From positions 434,001 through 498,000 of the forward strand of contig CANMIL010000003.1 in the NCBI GenBank assembly GCA_947497895.1: 64,000 nt of DNA. Direction: 5' to 3'. Positions 9,742 through 18,557 of the stretch are shown here, piece after piece. Position numbers and translations under genes: made by a program. Below the pieces are notes generated by a model. It had not been told where the DNA came from, did no database searches, and saw nothing but the letters and a program-made list of their open reading frames with translations. The stretch comes from an uncultured Tenacibaculum sp. (lineage in GTDB: Bacteria; Bacteroidota; Bacteroidia; Flavobacteriales; Flavobacteriaceae). Position 1 is the first letter of the stretch, and the number at the start of each line of letters is the position of its first letter.

Positions 9742-9918
9742 TTAATAGCATGCATAACATTTTCCGCGAAACCAAACCGTTCCATAATTATTATTACTAC
9801 AGTGATGGTCCGCTACTACCATACCTCCTGTGCCTCCGCATACACCTCTTCCACCATTAACAGAACGTTGCTCATCTTTTTTCAATTCTTTACCTAAGGT
9901 TAAAATACTTCTTAACAT
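9742..9918 (-). CDS. Double-glycine-leader secreted peptide (58 aa)
   Basis: Reading the minus strand from the ATG at 9918 gives 58 residues. Residues 1-23 form a leader (MLRSILTLGKELKKDEQ then RSVNGG) of the same type as the two peptides at 47741 and 48009 (LGK, two Lys, acidic, Gln, NGG). Cleavage after Gly-Gly would release 35 residues beginning RGVCGGTGGM, with four Cys (peptide positions 4, 17, 31, 34), a His-His pair and the end KCYACY. The gene is followed directly by a terminator. Known leaders of this kind are removed by C39-peptidase ABC exporters; none is encoded here. Activity (bacteriocin, signal or other) is unknown. Confidence 0.82.
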   Translation of the reverse strand: MLRSILTLGKELKKDEQRSVNGGRGVCGGTGGMVVADHHCSNNNYGTVWFRGKCYACY

Positions 9919-10076
9919 AATATTAATTTAAAAATTCCAATGAAAGTTACTAAGGCATTGAATAGAATTTATGTGCAATTCACAAATGCAGGAGAGAAAT
10001 GTAAAAGTGTACAAAAAGTATTAAAATAATAGTAAGATTTGAGAAACAAGAATGAGTTCCTCGTTAGACTCCTCTC

Positions 10077-10820
10077 TTATCTACTAAGTTTCTTTTTAAA
10101 TTTCCTGATGGTAGGTGAACTAAGATAGTATAGATAAAACCCTGAAAAAATAGTTAGTAAACCTAATACTGAAAAGATACGCAATGTCCAGTTTGTAATA
10201 TGATCTCTAGTTTCGAAATCCATTACGTGAAGCATCCATAAAAAGTCGAATCGCCTCCAATTATCATTTCTCACCGAAGTTATTTTAGCCAATTCTGGAT
10301 GTACATATATCTTTGTATCTGTTTCGTGATCCAATTGAACAGCATATACTGGTAATGGTCTTCCTCGATATTCATGGTGCTTGCTTAACTCGTTTTTTAA
10401 GAGTTCGGTGTTTTTTACAGGGATAGGATCGTATAATCTACTTTCTACAAAAGTAAGTACCTCTTCTTTTGTTAGTTCATTACGTAAACGATACGTTCCA
10501 TTAGATAAGGCTATTAATCGTGTGCCTTTCTCGTTAGAAACTCGAAGAATACTATCCTTACCAAAGACAACACCTTGTATTTGCTCTCCTTTAAAATCTT
10601 CTTTAATATCCAACGAATCCAGGCATGTAACCAAAGATTGGTTTATCTTAAAACTAAAGCTCATTTCTGATTTATCCAGTAATGTTTTCCCGTGAACATC
10701 TTTCATGTTGTTCCAACTGAAATAAAGACCTCCTACAGTCCAAAATAAAAATTGAATTCCAATAAATAGGCCTAAATACCGATGTGTTTTTCTCGTAGTT
10801 AAGTGTAGTTTTCGTGACAT
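10077..10820 (-). CDS. PepSY domain membrane protein
   Basis: The 247-residue protein has an N-terminal membrane segment after a conserved HRYLGL motif (about residues 13-35), a periplasmic PepSY-type region at about 50-205 and a second membrane segment at about 213-234 (VLGLLTIFSGFYLYYL). His residues near the membrane (HRYLG; MLHVMDFETRDH) could bind haem, as in PepSY-associated membrane reductases. It is the two-helix form, shorter than the protein at 19992. It stands alone, with about 500 bp of gene-free DNA upstream. Confidence 0.85.
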   Translation of the reverse strand: MSRKLHLTTRKTHRYLGLFIGIQFLFWTVGGLYFSWNNMKDVHGKTLLDKSEMSFSFKINQSLVTCLDSLDIKEDFKGEQIQGVVFGKDSILRVSNEKGTRLIALSNGTYRLRNELTKEEVLTFVESRLYDPIPVKNTELLKNELSKHHEYRGRPLPVYAVQLDHETDTKIYVHPELAKITSVRNDNWRRFDFLWMLHVMDFETRDHITNWTLRIFSVLGLLTIFSGFYLYYLSSPTIRKFKKKLSR

Positions 10821-11337
10821 TTTTGGTTTAATTATTTTATGCTATGGATTTAACTGATCTCTGTCTTACTTTGTCTAGAAGGCATAAACTTTATCGCAAC
10901 TTGTGTTTTTTAAGTCTATTTCTTTTTCCATTGATGAAAAAGAAACAGACTTAGGAGGTTCACGAATTCCTTCGAAAACCAATAAGAATTAATGAGCTAA
11001 ACAAAAATTCTAGTCTTAACCATGCTACACTCAAAAATAATCAACCTCAAACCTAAATTAAAATAACTCACTATCGTTCAAACAGATTTTAATTTTAACG
11101 GTTCTTGCATCGTTATTTTTGGATTGCCTTCTTATGACAACATAACTTTTATACTCCAAATTATTAGAAAAACAGGATTTCTATAGCAAAAAAGCCATTG
11201 CAAATTTTTACAATGACTTCTTCTTAATTTTATATATAGCTAGTCATTTCGACTGATTAAGGAGAAATCTCCTAAATTATTGGAGGATCGGTTTAAAATA
11301 TGCTCTCTAAATCAGTACCTCTCCAGTGAAATTACTT
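10821..11337. other. Gene-free interval between leuS and the PepSY gene
   Basis: This 517 bp holds no convincing gene on either strand. It contains a long hairpin at 10912-10952 and, near 11240-11300, a decayed intergenic repeat of the GTCATTTCGAC...GGAGAAATCTCC kind often dispersed in flavobacterial genomes. The leuS transcript ends here and the PepSY promoter should lie here, but I could not place either exactly. Confidence 0.5.
10912..10952. repeat. Long inverted repeat / hairpin
   Basis: AAGTCTATTTCTTTTTC and GAAAAAGAAACAGACTT form a 17-bp stem with one mismatch around a 7-base loop. It lacks a flanking T run, so it is not an obvious terminator for leuS; it may be a structured leader for the PepSY transcript or a remnant of a repeat. 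Confidence 0.65.
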
Positions 11338-14175
11338 TTACCCAACAATATTAATAATCTTCCCAGGTACAATAATCACCTTCTTTGGCTCTCGTCCTGC
11401 GAGTTGTTGTTGCGTTTTTTCATGAGCCATTACTGTTTTTTCAATCTCCTCTTTACTCATATCTAATGGTAAACTTAAGTTGAAACGTCTTTTACCATTA
11501 AATGAAATCGGATACTCTTTTTCAGATTCTACCAAGTACTTTTCTTCGAACGTTGGGAAAGCAGCAAAAGCAACAGATTCTTCATGACCTAACTTACTCC
11601 ATAGCTCTTCTGCGATATGAGGTGCATAAGGAGAAATTAATACTAATAATTGCTCAAGTATTGCTTTGTTATTACACTTTTGTGCAGACAATTCGTTCAC
11701 TGCAATCATAAATGTAGAAACCGACGTATTGAAAGAGAAATTCTCGATATCTTCTTCTACTTTCTTAATGGTTTTGTGTAATGTTTTTAAGTTTTCTTTG
11801 GTTGCTTCACCTTCAGAAACTTCAAAATTATCTCCGTTATGGAACAACTTCCATAGTTTTTTCAAGAATGAGTACACTCCTGAAATACCAGAAGTTTTCC
11901 AAGGTTTGAATTGCTCTAATGGTCCTAAGAACATTTCAAACAAACGCAAACTATCCGCACCATATTCTTCACAAATATCATCAGGGTTTACTACGTTAAA
12001 CCAACGCTTTGACATTTTCTCAAACTCACGACCAACGATATACTTTCCATCTTCCAATTCAAACTCTGCATTCGCAAATTGAGGCTGCCAATTCTTAAGA
12101 CCTTCAATATCTAACTCATCAGATGAGTTTATCAATTTTACATCTACACGTAGCTCTTCCGTTTTATATTGATCTTTTAATCCAGCAGAAACATATTTAT
12201 CCGTTCCAGAAACTCTATAAACAATTGCTGAAGTTCCTAAAATCATTCCTTGATTGATTAATTTCTTTGCGAATTCATCAACAGGTAAGAAACCTCTATC
12301 AAACAAGAACTTTTGCCAAAAACGTGCATATAATAAGTGTCCTGTAGCATGCTCAGAACCTCCAATATATAAATCGACATCTTTCCAATACTCAACCGCT
12401 TCTTTGCTTACAAATTCACCATCATTACGAGCATCCATATAACGGTTAAAATACCAAGAACTACCTGCCCAACCTGGCATAGTATTTAACTCTAATGGAT
12501 AAATTCCGTTATCTTCAGATTTCTCACTATCGTTCGAAATGACCTTATCATTTGAAACTACTGCATTTGTATTTGTATCCCAAGCCCATACCTCAGCATT
12601 TCCTAATGGTGGTTTTCCATCTTCAGTAGGTAAATACTTTTCTACTTCAGGTAGTACGATTGGTAAGTGTTTTTTATCAATCATTTGAGGCATTCCGTCT
12701 TTGTAATACACTGGGAATGGCTCTCCCCAATAACGTTGACGACTAAATACCGCATCGCGTAAACGATAGTTTATTTTTCCGAAACCAAAACCGCGTTGCT
12801 CCATTTCATAGATCACGGTTTTCATTCCTTTTTTATAATTCAATCCATTTAGGAAATCAGAATTCGCTAAAACCGTTTTTCCTTTATCAGCAAAAGCTTC
12901 CTCAGAAATATCAACACCTTCAAAAATGTTTGGAATCTCTAATCCAAAATGCTTTGCAAAATCATAATCACGTTGATCACCACAAGGAACCGCCATTACC
13001 GCACCTGTTCCATAACTGGCTAACACGTAATCACCAATCCAAATTGGCACTTGCTTTCCTGTAAACGGATGCAAAGCATATCCTCCAGTAAATACTCCTG
13101 AAATCGTTTTTACATCTGCCATACGATCACGTTCAGAACGCTTTGCTGTAGCCTCAACATAAGCTTCAACAGCTTCTCTTTGCTCATCAGTAGTAATCTT
13201 GGCTACTAAATCATGCTCTGGAGCTAACGTCATAAAAGACACTCCAAAAATAGTATCAGGACGCGTTGTAAACACATCAATATTCGCATCATAACCATCT
13301 ACCTTAAAAGAAACCATGGCTCCTTGAGAGCGACCAATCCAATTGGTTTGACTATCTTTTAATGGTTGTGGCCAATCTATTTTGTTCAATCCATCTAATA
13401 AACGCTGTGCATACGCTGTAATGCGCATTGACCATTGCGTCATTTTTTTACGAACAACAGGATGTCCACCACGTTCAGAAACACCATTTACTATTTCGTC
13501 ATTTGCCAACACAGTTCCTAATGCAGGACACCAGTTTACTTCCGTATCTGATAAATACGTTAAACGATATTGTAGTAAAATTGCTTGTTGCTCAGTTTCA
13601 GAAAAGCTACTCCACTCTTCTGCAGAGAAACTTTTAATATCCTCGTCAGAAACTGCATTTACGTTGGTATTTCCTTCTTTTTCAAATATTGCAACTAACG
13701 TTGAAATATCTTCTGCTTTGTCAGTATCTTTATTATACCAAGAGTTGAACAACTGAATAAAAATCCATTGTGTCCATTTATAGTACTCAGGGTTAGAAGT
13801 ACGTACCTCACGAGACCAATCGAAAGAAAATCCGATTTTATCTAACTGACCTCTATACGTTTTTATATTGGTTTCAGTAGTAATTGCCGGGTGCTGTCCT
13901 GTTTGAATTGCATATTGCTCAGCAGGTAGTCCGAAACTATCATATCCTTGAGGATGCAATACATTGAATCCTTTATGGCGCTTATAACGCGCATAAATAT
14001 CACTAGCGATATATCCTAATGGGTGTCCAACATGTAATCCAGCTCCTGATGGATAAGGAAACATGTCTAGCACATAATACTTAGGTTTATCAGAATTATT
14101 TTCAGCTTTAAATGTACCGTTATCAGCCCAGTACTTTTGCCACCTTGCTTCAATTTCTTTGTGATTGTATTGCAT
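11338..14175 (-). CDS. leuS: Leucyl-tRNA synthetase
   Basis: The 945-residue class I synthetase charges tRNA-Leu. The HIGH motif appears as HVGH (residues 48-51, in YPSGAGLHVGHPLGY), the KMSKS motif as KMSKR at about 717-721, and the CP1 editing domain with TTRPDTIFGV at about 300. PGWAGSSWYFNRY and GGSEHATGHLLYARF are typical bacterial LeuRS segments. The protein is somewhat longer than E. coli LeuRS (860), because of insertions usual in Bacteroidota. The start is the ATG giving MQYNHKEIEARWQ. It is monocistronic, with gene-free DNA on both sides. Confidence 0.98.
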   Translation of the reverse strand: MQYNHKEIEARWQKYWADNGTFKAENNSDKPKYYVLDMFPYPSGAGLHVGHPLGYIASDIYARYKRHKGFNVLHPQGYDSFGLPAEQYAIQTGQHPAITTETNIKTYRGQLDKIGFSFDWSREVRTSNPEYYKWTQWIFIQLFNSWYNKDTDKAEDISTLVAIFEKEGNTNVNAVSDEDIKSFSAEEWSSFSETEQQAILLQYRLTYLSDTEVNWCPALGTVLANDEIVNGVSERGGHPVVRKKMTQWSMRITAYAQRLLDGLNKIDWPQPLKDSQTNWIGRSQGAMVSFKVDGYDANIDVFTTRPDTIFGVSFMTLAPEHDLVAKITTDEQREAVEAYVEATAKRSERDRMADVKTISGVFTGGYALHPFTGKQVPIWIGDYVLASYGTGAVMAVPCGDQRDYDFAKHFGLEIPNIFEGVDISEEAFADKGKTVLANSDFLNGLNYKKGMKTVIYEMEQRGFGFGKINYRLRDAVFSRQRYWGEPFPVYYKDGMPQMIDKKHLPIVLPEVEKYLPTEDGKPPLGNAEVWAWDTNTNAVVSNDKVISNDSEKSEDNGIYPLELNTMPGWAGSSWYFNRYMDARNDGEFVSKEAVEYWKDVDLYIGGSEHATGHLLYARFWQKFLFDRGFLPVDEFAKKLINQGMILGTSAIVYRVSGTDKYVSAGLKDQYKTEELRVDVKLINSSDELDIEGLKNWQPQFANAEFELEDGKYIVGREFEKMSKRWFNVVNPDDICEEYGADSLRLFEMFLGPLEQFKPWKTSGISGVYSFLKKLWKLFHNGDNFEVSEGEATKENLKTLHKTIKKVEEDIENFSFNTSVSTFMIAVNELSAQKCNNKAILEQLLVLISPYAPHIAEELWSKLGHEESVAFAAFPTFEEKYLVESEKEYPISFNGKRRFNLSLPLDMSKEEIEKTVMAHEKTQQQLAGREPKKVIIVPGKIINIVG

Positions 14176-14347
14176 TTCGTAACTTCTTGTTTTAAAGGAT
14201 GCAAATTTACGGTTATTTAGGTATTATAAAAGTATTCGCCCGTTCAATTCTTTAGAACTGCTTCTTTTTTACAAAATAAAATGCAAAATCATGATTATAA
14301 GCCTTCGTTTGGTCAAGAATTCAAGAAGATTTTAATCTAAAACTCTT

Positions 14348-15463
14348 TTACATATTTAACCATTGCTTAAACTCGGCAGCCTTATTTTTACTAATTAAAA
14401 TTTCTTCTGAAGTATTCGCATGTAACAAGATTTTTAGCTGACTCTTTCCGTACTTGATTATTTTATCGATTGCGGAAATGCTGATGATAAACTGACGATT
14501 TGCTCTAAAGAAAAGAGTTTCATCTAAGTTAGAGTACATATCATCCAAACTCGAGTTTGAGGTAGATTTTTTACCATCAAAACAAACAATATAAGTAATT
14601 GTGTTTTCAGTATAAATGTAAGCAATATCACTTATTAAGACAGGTACCAGTTCATTACGAATATATGTTAGAATTCGTATTCTACTATTTTCAGATACCT
14701 CACTTACTTTTTCAATATTTGTTTCGACCTCCTGTGTCTCTTTTTCTTTTTTCTCTTGATAAGAAATTAAATCTGTATTTAATCTGGAAAGGTTTATTAC
14801 CTCATTTGCCAAATTAGAGTTTTTCATTTCGAGTTGCTTTTCATAGCTACTTCCTATAATTCTCACAGCAACAGATGATAAAACAATCACCAATACTCCC
14901 ATAATTAAAAAAATCATGTAAAAGTTGCGTTTCAATTTTCTCAATTGTTTATGAACATTACTGGTGTTAACGTTGGCAGCTACAATTAAATCCGAACTTT
15001 TTACAGGAGCAATGTGTATTACCTCTGAAACAACCTCACTATTATTTCCCATATTGCTATTCGAAACTAGGAGATCGTACAAATCGTCGGAATTATTCTT
15101 CTCTTTCAATGATGCTAACAAATTAGGCTTTGAATTTACAGGCTCGCCAATTTTGGTAATATCTGGATGACATATTTTCTTTCCTGACCAATCGAAAACA
15201 GATATAAACCATGTATCGGAACTAGTTTTTGAGATAGTTTGCTGAAGGTTATCTAAAATTGCATTTTTATCGTGATTTGTTTTTAATTGAAAATTCAAGA
15301 TACTTGCAATCTCATTAGCTTCCCTTTTACTAGTTTCTACCTGTACTTCTATTAACTGATTGGCGCTTACCTTAATAAAATACTGAGCTCCAATCACAGA
15401 AATTATAAGAAACACCAACGTAATGGCTAAAACTGTAAATAAATATAATTTGTCTTTCTTCAT
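14348..15463 (-). CDS. Membrane-anchored LytTR-family transcriptional regulator with extracytoplasmic sensor
   Basis: The 371-residue protein combines a membrane segment at about residues 8-28, an extracytoplasmic Cache-like sensor at about 35-180 (SIFDW-type segment FISVFDWSGKKICHP, with ITKIGEPVNS), a second membrane segment at about 187-207, a coiled coil, and a C-terminal LytTR DNA-binding domain at about 262-371 (IRNELVPVLISDIAYIYTEN, FFRANRQFIISISAI). It is thus a one-component regulator that could read an external signal and bind DNA directly. It is divergent from the OB-fold/YceI/DUF5777 operon, with 96 bp between the starts, which makes that operon its probable target. Confidence 0.88.
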   Translation of the reverse strand: MKKDKLYLFTVLAITLVFLIISVIGAQYFIKVSANQLIEVQVETSKREANEIASILNFQLKTNHDKNAILDNLQQTISKTSSDTWFISVFDWSGKKICHPDITKIGEPVNSKPNLLASLKEKNNSDDLYDLLVSNSNMGNNSEVVSEVIHIAPVKSSDLIVAANVNTSNVHKQLRKLKRNFYMIFLIMGVLVIVLSSVAVRIIGSSYEKQLEMKNSNLANEVINLSRLNTDLISYQEKKEKETQEVETNIEKVSEVSENSRIRILTYIRNELVPVLISDIAYIYTENTITYIVCFDGKKSTSNSSLDDMYSNLDETLFFRANRQFIISISAIDKIIKYGKSQLKILLHANTSEEILISKNKAAEFKQWLNM

Positions 15464-15559
15464 TTTTACATCTAATACTCAAAACTACAACTAGTTTTTT
15501 TCCTTTTTAGGTCAATTTTTTCCTCTCTCAACAAAATTGTTCTAAAATTATTAAAATAA

Positions 15560-16024
15560 ATGAGTTTCTTTGAAATGAATTTTTCATTTTCTCCAATGGT
15601 AAAGAAACAACAGGTATTTATAAAAAGTGGTTTAGCCCTTTTATTAGGGTTTCTATGCTACTACTTTTTTATTGATACTAAAGGAATTGAATCATTGGAA
15701 CCACATTTTAGTATTGCTTCGGAAGATCTTGTGGAATTATATTCTGATAATGAAAAAAAAGCAGACAATCTGTATACCAATAAGATAGTGGAAGTATACG
15801 GAACTGTTAAAGAAATTTCATATTTAAACGATAGAAAAACCATAATTTTAGCAGGAAACTCTGAGAGCTCAAATATTATTTGTGATCTCAATGAAAACCA
15901 ATTAAACAAACTCAATCAACTCAAAAACAACCAAACCGTCTATATAAAAGGGATTTGTAAAGGGTATTTAAAAGATGTTATCCTTTTGGATTGTTATATA
16001 GACACTTTAAAGAACAATGAATAA
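15560..16024 (+). CDS. OB-fold (tRNA_anti-like) membrane-anchored protein
   Basis: Up to 154 residues, with one membrane segment at about 20-38 and an OB-fold domain at about 50-150 of the tRNA_anti-like type (NKIVEVYGTVKEISYL, QTVYIKGICKGYLKDVILLDC). Such Bacteroidota proteins are exported and have no known nucleic-acid role. An ATG at 15596 (MVKKQQVFIKS) gives a better N-terminal signal anchor and may be the true start. The stop overlaps the next gene by 8 bp, so the three genes from here to 17466 form an operon. Confidence 0.8.
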   Translation: MSFFEMNFSFSPMVKKQQVFIKSGLALLLGFLCYYFFIDTKGIESLEPHFSIASEDLVELYSDNEKKADNLYTNKIVEVYGTVKEISYLNDRKTIILAGNSESSNIICDLNENQLNKLNQLKNNQTVYIKGICKGYLKDVILLDCYIDTLKNNE

Positions 16025-16568
16025 ACTCTTCTCATTACTCCTCGTGCTCTCTACTTTTTTTGCAAGAGACTCGGTACCCAATCAGTTTATCGCTCGACAG
16101 GGGCAAGTTACTTTCTTTTCCTATGCTTCAGTTGAAAATATTGAGGCTAAAAACAATCAAGTACTAAGTATTCTTGATTTGGACAATGAAAAAATCGCAG
16201 TAAGTATGTTGATGCGAGCTTTTGTTTTCAAGAAAGACTTGATGCATGAGCATTTTAATGAAAGTTATATCGAATCAGATATTTATCCGAAAGCTACTTT
16301 CGAAGGATCTCTTGAAAATATTAATATTAAAGAGAATACAGAGCAAACTCAATTAATTAATGGGACTATTACCATACATGGAATTTCAAAAGAAATAGGA
16401 ATTAAAACAACCATCACCAAATCCAAAAAAGGTATTCAACTAAAGGGAGAATTCAATTTAACCGTAAACGATTTTAATATTAAAATACCTCCAATTTTAG
16501 CTAATAATATTGCCAAAGTTGTTTTGGTAAAGTTTAACTTCCAATATTTACCATATGAAACCAACTAA
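16017..16568 (+). CDS. YceI family periplasmic protein
   Basis: 183 residues with a short signal peptide. The YceI lipocalin-like fold is indicated by MLMRAFVFKKDLMHEHFNES, ESDIYPKATFEG and INGTITIHGISKEI, in the family order. YceI proteins bind isoprenoid or amphiphilic ligands in a beta-barrel pocket. The start overlaps the preceding gene by 8 bp and the end overlaps the DUF5777 gene by 14 bp, implying translational coupling. Confidence 0.88.
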   Translation: MNKLFSLLLVLSTFFARDSVPNQFIARQGQVTFFSYASVENIEAKNNQVLSILDLDNEKIAVSMLMRAFVFKKDLMHEHFNESYIESDIYPKATFEGSLENINIKENTEQTQLINGTITIHGISKEIGIKTTITKSKKGIQLKGEFNLTVNDFNIKIPPILANNIAKVVLVKFNFQYLPYETN

Positions 16569-17466
16569 ACTTTTATTAACCCTATTATTTTTCCCTTCGC
16601 TTCTTGTTGCTCAAGATCTATTGAACCAACTAGATAAAGAGTTTCCAAAAACTCCTGTTTACGAAATTGCCACTTTTAAAACAACAAGAATAGGGTTAGG
16701 ACATTCCATAGAAACAAGAAAACAAGGTGCTCTTGAAATTTCTATGTATAATCGATTTTGGAATCACAAGGAAGGAACAACTCAACGCTTTTTAGCAGAT
16801 GAAGTGAGTATTCGATTTGGGTTGGATTATGCTATTACCGATAACTTTACTATTGGTGCAGGTTACACTAACTTTGATAAGATTACAGACGGATTTTTGA
16901 AATATAAATTCGTTAAACAAGTAAAGAATTCCAAAAAATCGCCATTTAGCATGGCTTTACTTCAAACCATTTCTCATCGTAATAAGGAAGAGCTTCCAGT
17001 ATACGACCAATACGGAATACCTACTTCTCAAAGTAATACTTCATCAGTATTCAGTTATACCACACAATTATTAATTGCAAGGAAATTCAATACTAAGTTT
17101 TCAGCACAATTATCTCCTATTTTTATTACAAGAAACAATAGCATTTTTGAAGGACAACCAAAAAATCAATATGCTTTAGGCTTAGGAGCTCGATATAAAG
17201 TTGGAGGTCATGTTTCCATAGTTTCAGAATACTACCAAGTTTTTAATCCATCGAAAACTATACCCACCTACAATCCTTTTATGATTGGAGTTAATTGGGA
17301 ATTGAGCCACTTATTGTTACAGTTTCAAATGACGAATGCTAGAAATTATGCAGATGACACGTTTATTACGCAAACCACAAATAATTTTAATTTCCACGAT
17401 GGAAATTTCCACTTTGGTTTTAATGCGACTTTTGTCCTACATTTGAGTAAGAATAAAGTCAACTAA
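16555..17466 (+). CDS. DUF5777 family outer-membrane beta-barrel protein
   Basis: 303 residues, with a signal peptide (about 1-19, ending LLVAQ) and alternating aromatic/hydrophobic strands throughout, as in DUF5777 barrels (TTRIGLGHSIETRKQGALEI, RFGLDYAITDNFTIGAG, ALGLGARYKVGGHVSI). In Bacteroidota these occur beside YceI proteins and c-type cytochrome genes. It is the last gene of the coupled operon; the methyltransferase gene follows after 14 bp and may be read through. Confidence 0.85.
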   Translation: MKPTKLLLTLLFFPSLLVAQDLLNQLDKEFPKTPVYEIATFKTTRIGLGHSIETRKQGALEISMYNRFWNHKEGTTQRFLADEVSIRFGLDYAITDNFTIGAGYTNFDKITDGFLKYKFVKQVKNSKKSPFSMALLQTISHRNKEELPVYDQYGIPTSQSNTSSVFSYTTQLLIARKFNTKFSAQLSPIFITRNNSIFEGQPKNQYALGLGARYKVGGHVSIVSEYYQVFNPSKTIPTYNPFMIGVNWELSHLLLQFQMTNARNYADDTFITQTTNNFNFHDGNFHFGFNATFVLHLSKNKVN

Positions 17467-17480
17467 AACAACTAACTAAC

Positions 17481-18479
17481 ATGAAAACAAACACTACTAC
17501 TAACCTTCAAGATTTAGTTTTAAAAATTTTGAATCCCGATACTCCATTCGCTGAAATCGGGAATTCCATCAATAATATTCATCAATACTTTCATGAGACT
17601 ATCGGTATTGCAAGTTTTGAAGATTCTATCCCAAATTTAGCGGCCGTTAATACAGCTAAAGGAAAAGCATTGGGTATGAATCATGCAGCCAAATGTTTAT
17701 TGGATTACAAAAGAACGGTTAAGTTTTTAAAAGGAATGGTTGCTGCAATTAAAAAGAAACAAGCTATCCATCCGAATGAAAAAATTCACATTTTTTATGC
17801 TGGATGTGGTCCTTACGCACCTTTCGTTACGTTAGTTGCTCAGTTATTTACTTCAGAAGAGATTCAATTTGATCTACTTGAAATTAACGCCCTTGCCTTA
17901 GATCATGCTAAAAAATTGATTTCTGGTTTGGGATTAAATGATTATGTGGGTGAATACTACCAAGCTGATGCGATTACTTTTCAATTTGAAAAAGATAAAG
18001 ACTATCATATTTTATATAGTGAAACTTTAGATGCTTTATTGTTTCGTGAATGCTATGTACCTATCCTTTTTAATATGCTGCCCCAACTTTCTGAGGACAT
18101 TTATATAGTACCAAACAATGTTCAAGTAAGCATGAATTTATCTCTTATGTCAATGACAAATGAAGAATACAAAGCAGATAAAACAGAGACTATACTGGAT
18201 GTAAGGCAATCTGTTTCAAAACATGCATCTACTGATTCCATTCCCGAAAAACTTCCACAAAGAACAGTAAACGTGAAGGAATTAAACATTGAAGATTACA
18301 ACTATTTTTCACTAGATACAAAAGTGAATATATTCGAGGATATTTGGCTAGAAAGAAACGAATCTTCATTAACAATCCCATTAGAAATGGAAATTCACAA
18401 ACCTTTTGATTTCTCTAAAATGGTTTTTACTTACGAAATGAAAGATTCAATTGAATTGAAATACCAACTTTTCGAATAA
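17481..18479 (+). CDS. PRMT-like class I SAM-dependent methyltransferase
   Basis: 332 residues. The SAM-binding glycine loop is FYAGCGPYAPFVTLVA at about 104-120, the acidic ribose-binding end is LLEINALA, and a PRMT-type double-E loop is seen: Glu181 and Glu190 in SETLDALLFRE, nine residues apart as in protein arginine methyltransferases. A beta-rich C-terminal half (about 200-332) follows, as in the PRMT barrel. The substrate is unknown; arginine methylation is only a structural inference. It sits 14 bp after DUF5777 and is closed by a terminator. Confidence 0.78.
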   Translation: MKTNTTTNLQDLVLKILNPDTPFAEIGNSINNIHQYFHETIGIASFEDSIPNLAAVNTAKGKALGMNHAAKCLLDYKRTVKFLKGMVAAIKKKQAIHPNEKIHIFYAGCGPYAPFVTLVAQLFTSEEIQFDLLEINALALDHAKKLISGLGLNDYVGEYYQADAITFQFEKDKDYHILYSETLDALLFRECYVPILFNMLPQLSEDIYIVPNNVQVSMNLSLMSMTNEEYKADKTETILDVRQSVSKHASTDSIPEKLPQRTVNVKELNIEDYNYFSLDTKVNIFEDIWLERNESSLTIPLEMEIHKPFDFSKMVFTYEMKDSIELKYQLFE

Positions 18480-18507
18480 CATCGATAACAAATAGCTTAT
18501 AAATAAA

Positions 18508-18533
18508 AACCGTTGAAGACATCTTCAACGGTT
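18508..18533. terminator. Bidirectional terminator
   Basis: AACCGTTGAAGA / TCTTCAACGGTT forms a 12-bp stem with a 2-4 base loop, between the convergent methyltransferase and beta-barrel genes. AAAA on the left serves the minus-strand transcript; T residues on the right are few. Confidence 0.75.
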
Positions 18534-18557
18534 CTGTTATTTTAAAAGTATTCTTTT

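Noticed and set aside
13382..13756. 124-residue plus-strand frame within leuS
   Set aside because: Antisense shadow of a highly conserved synthetase region.
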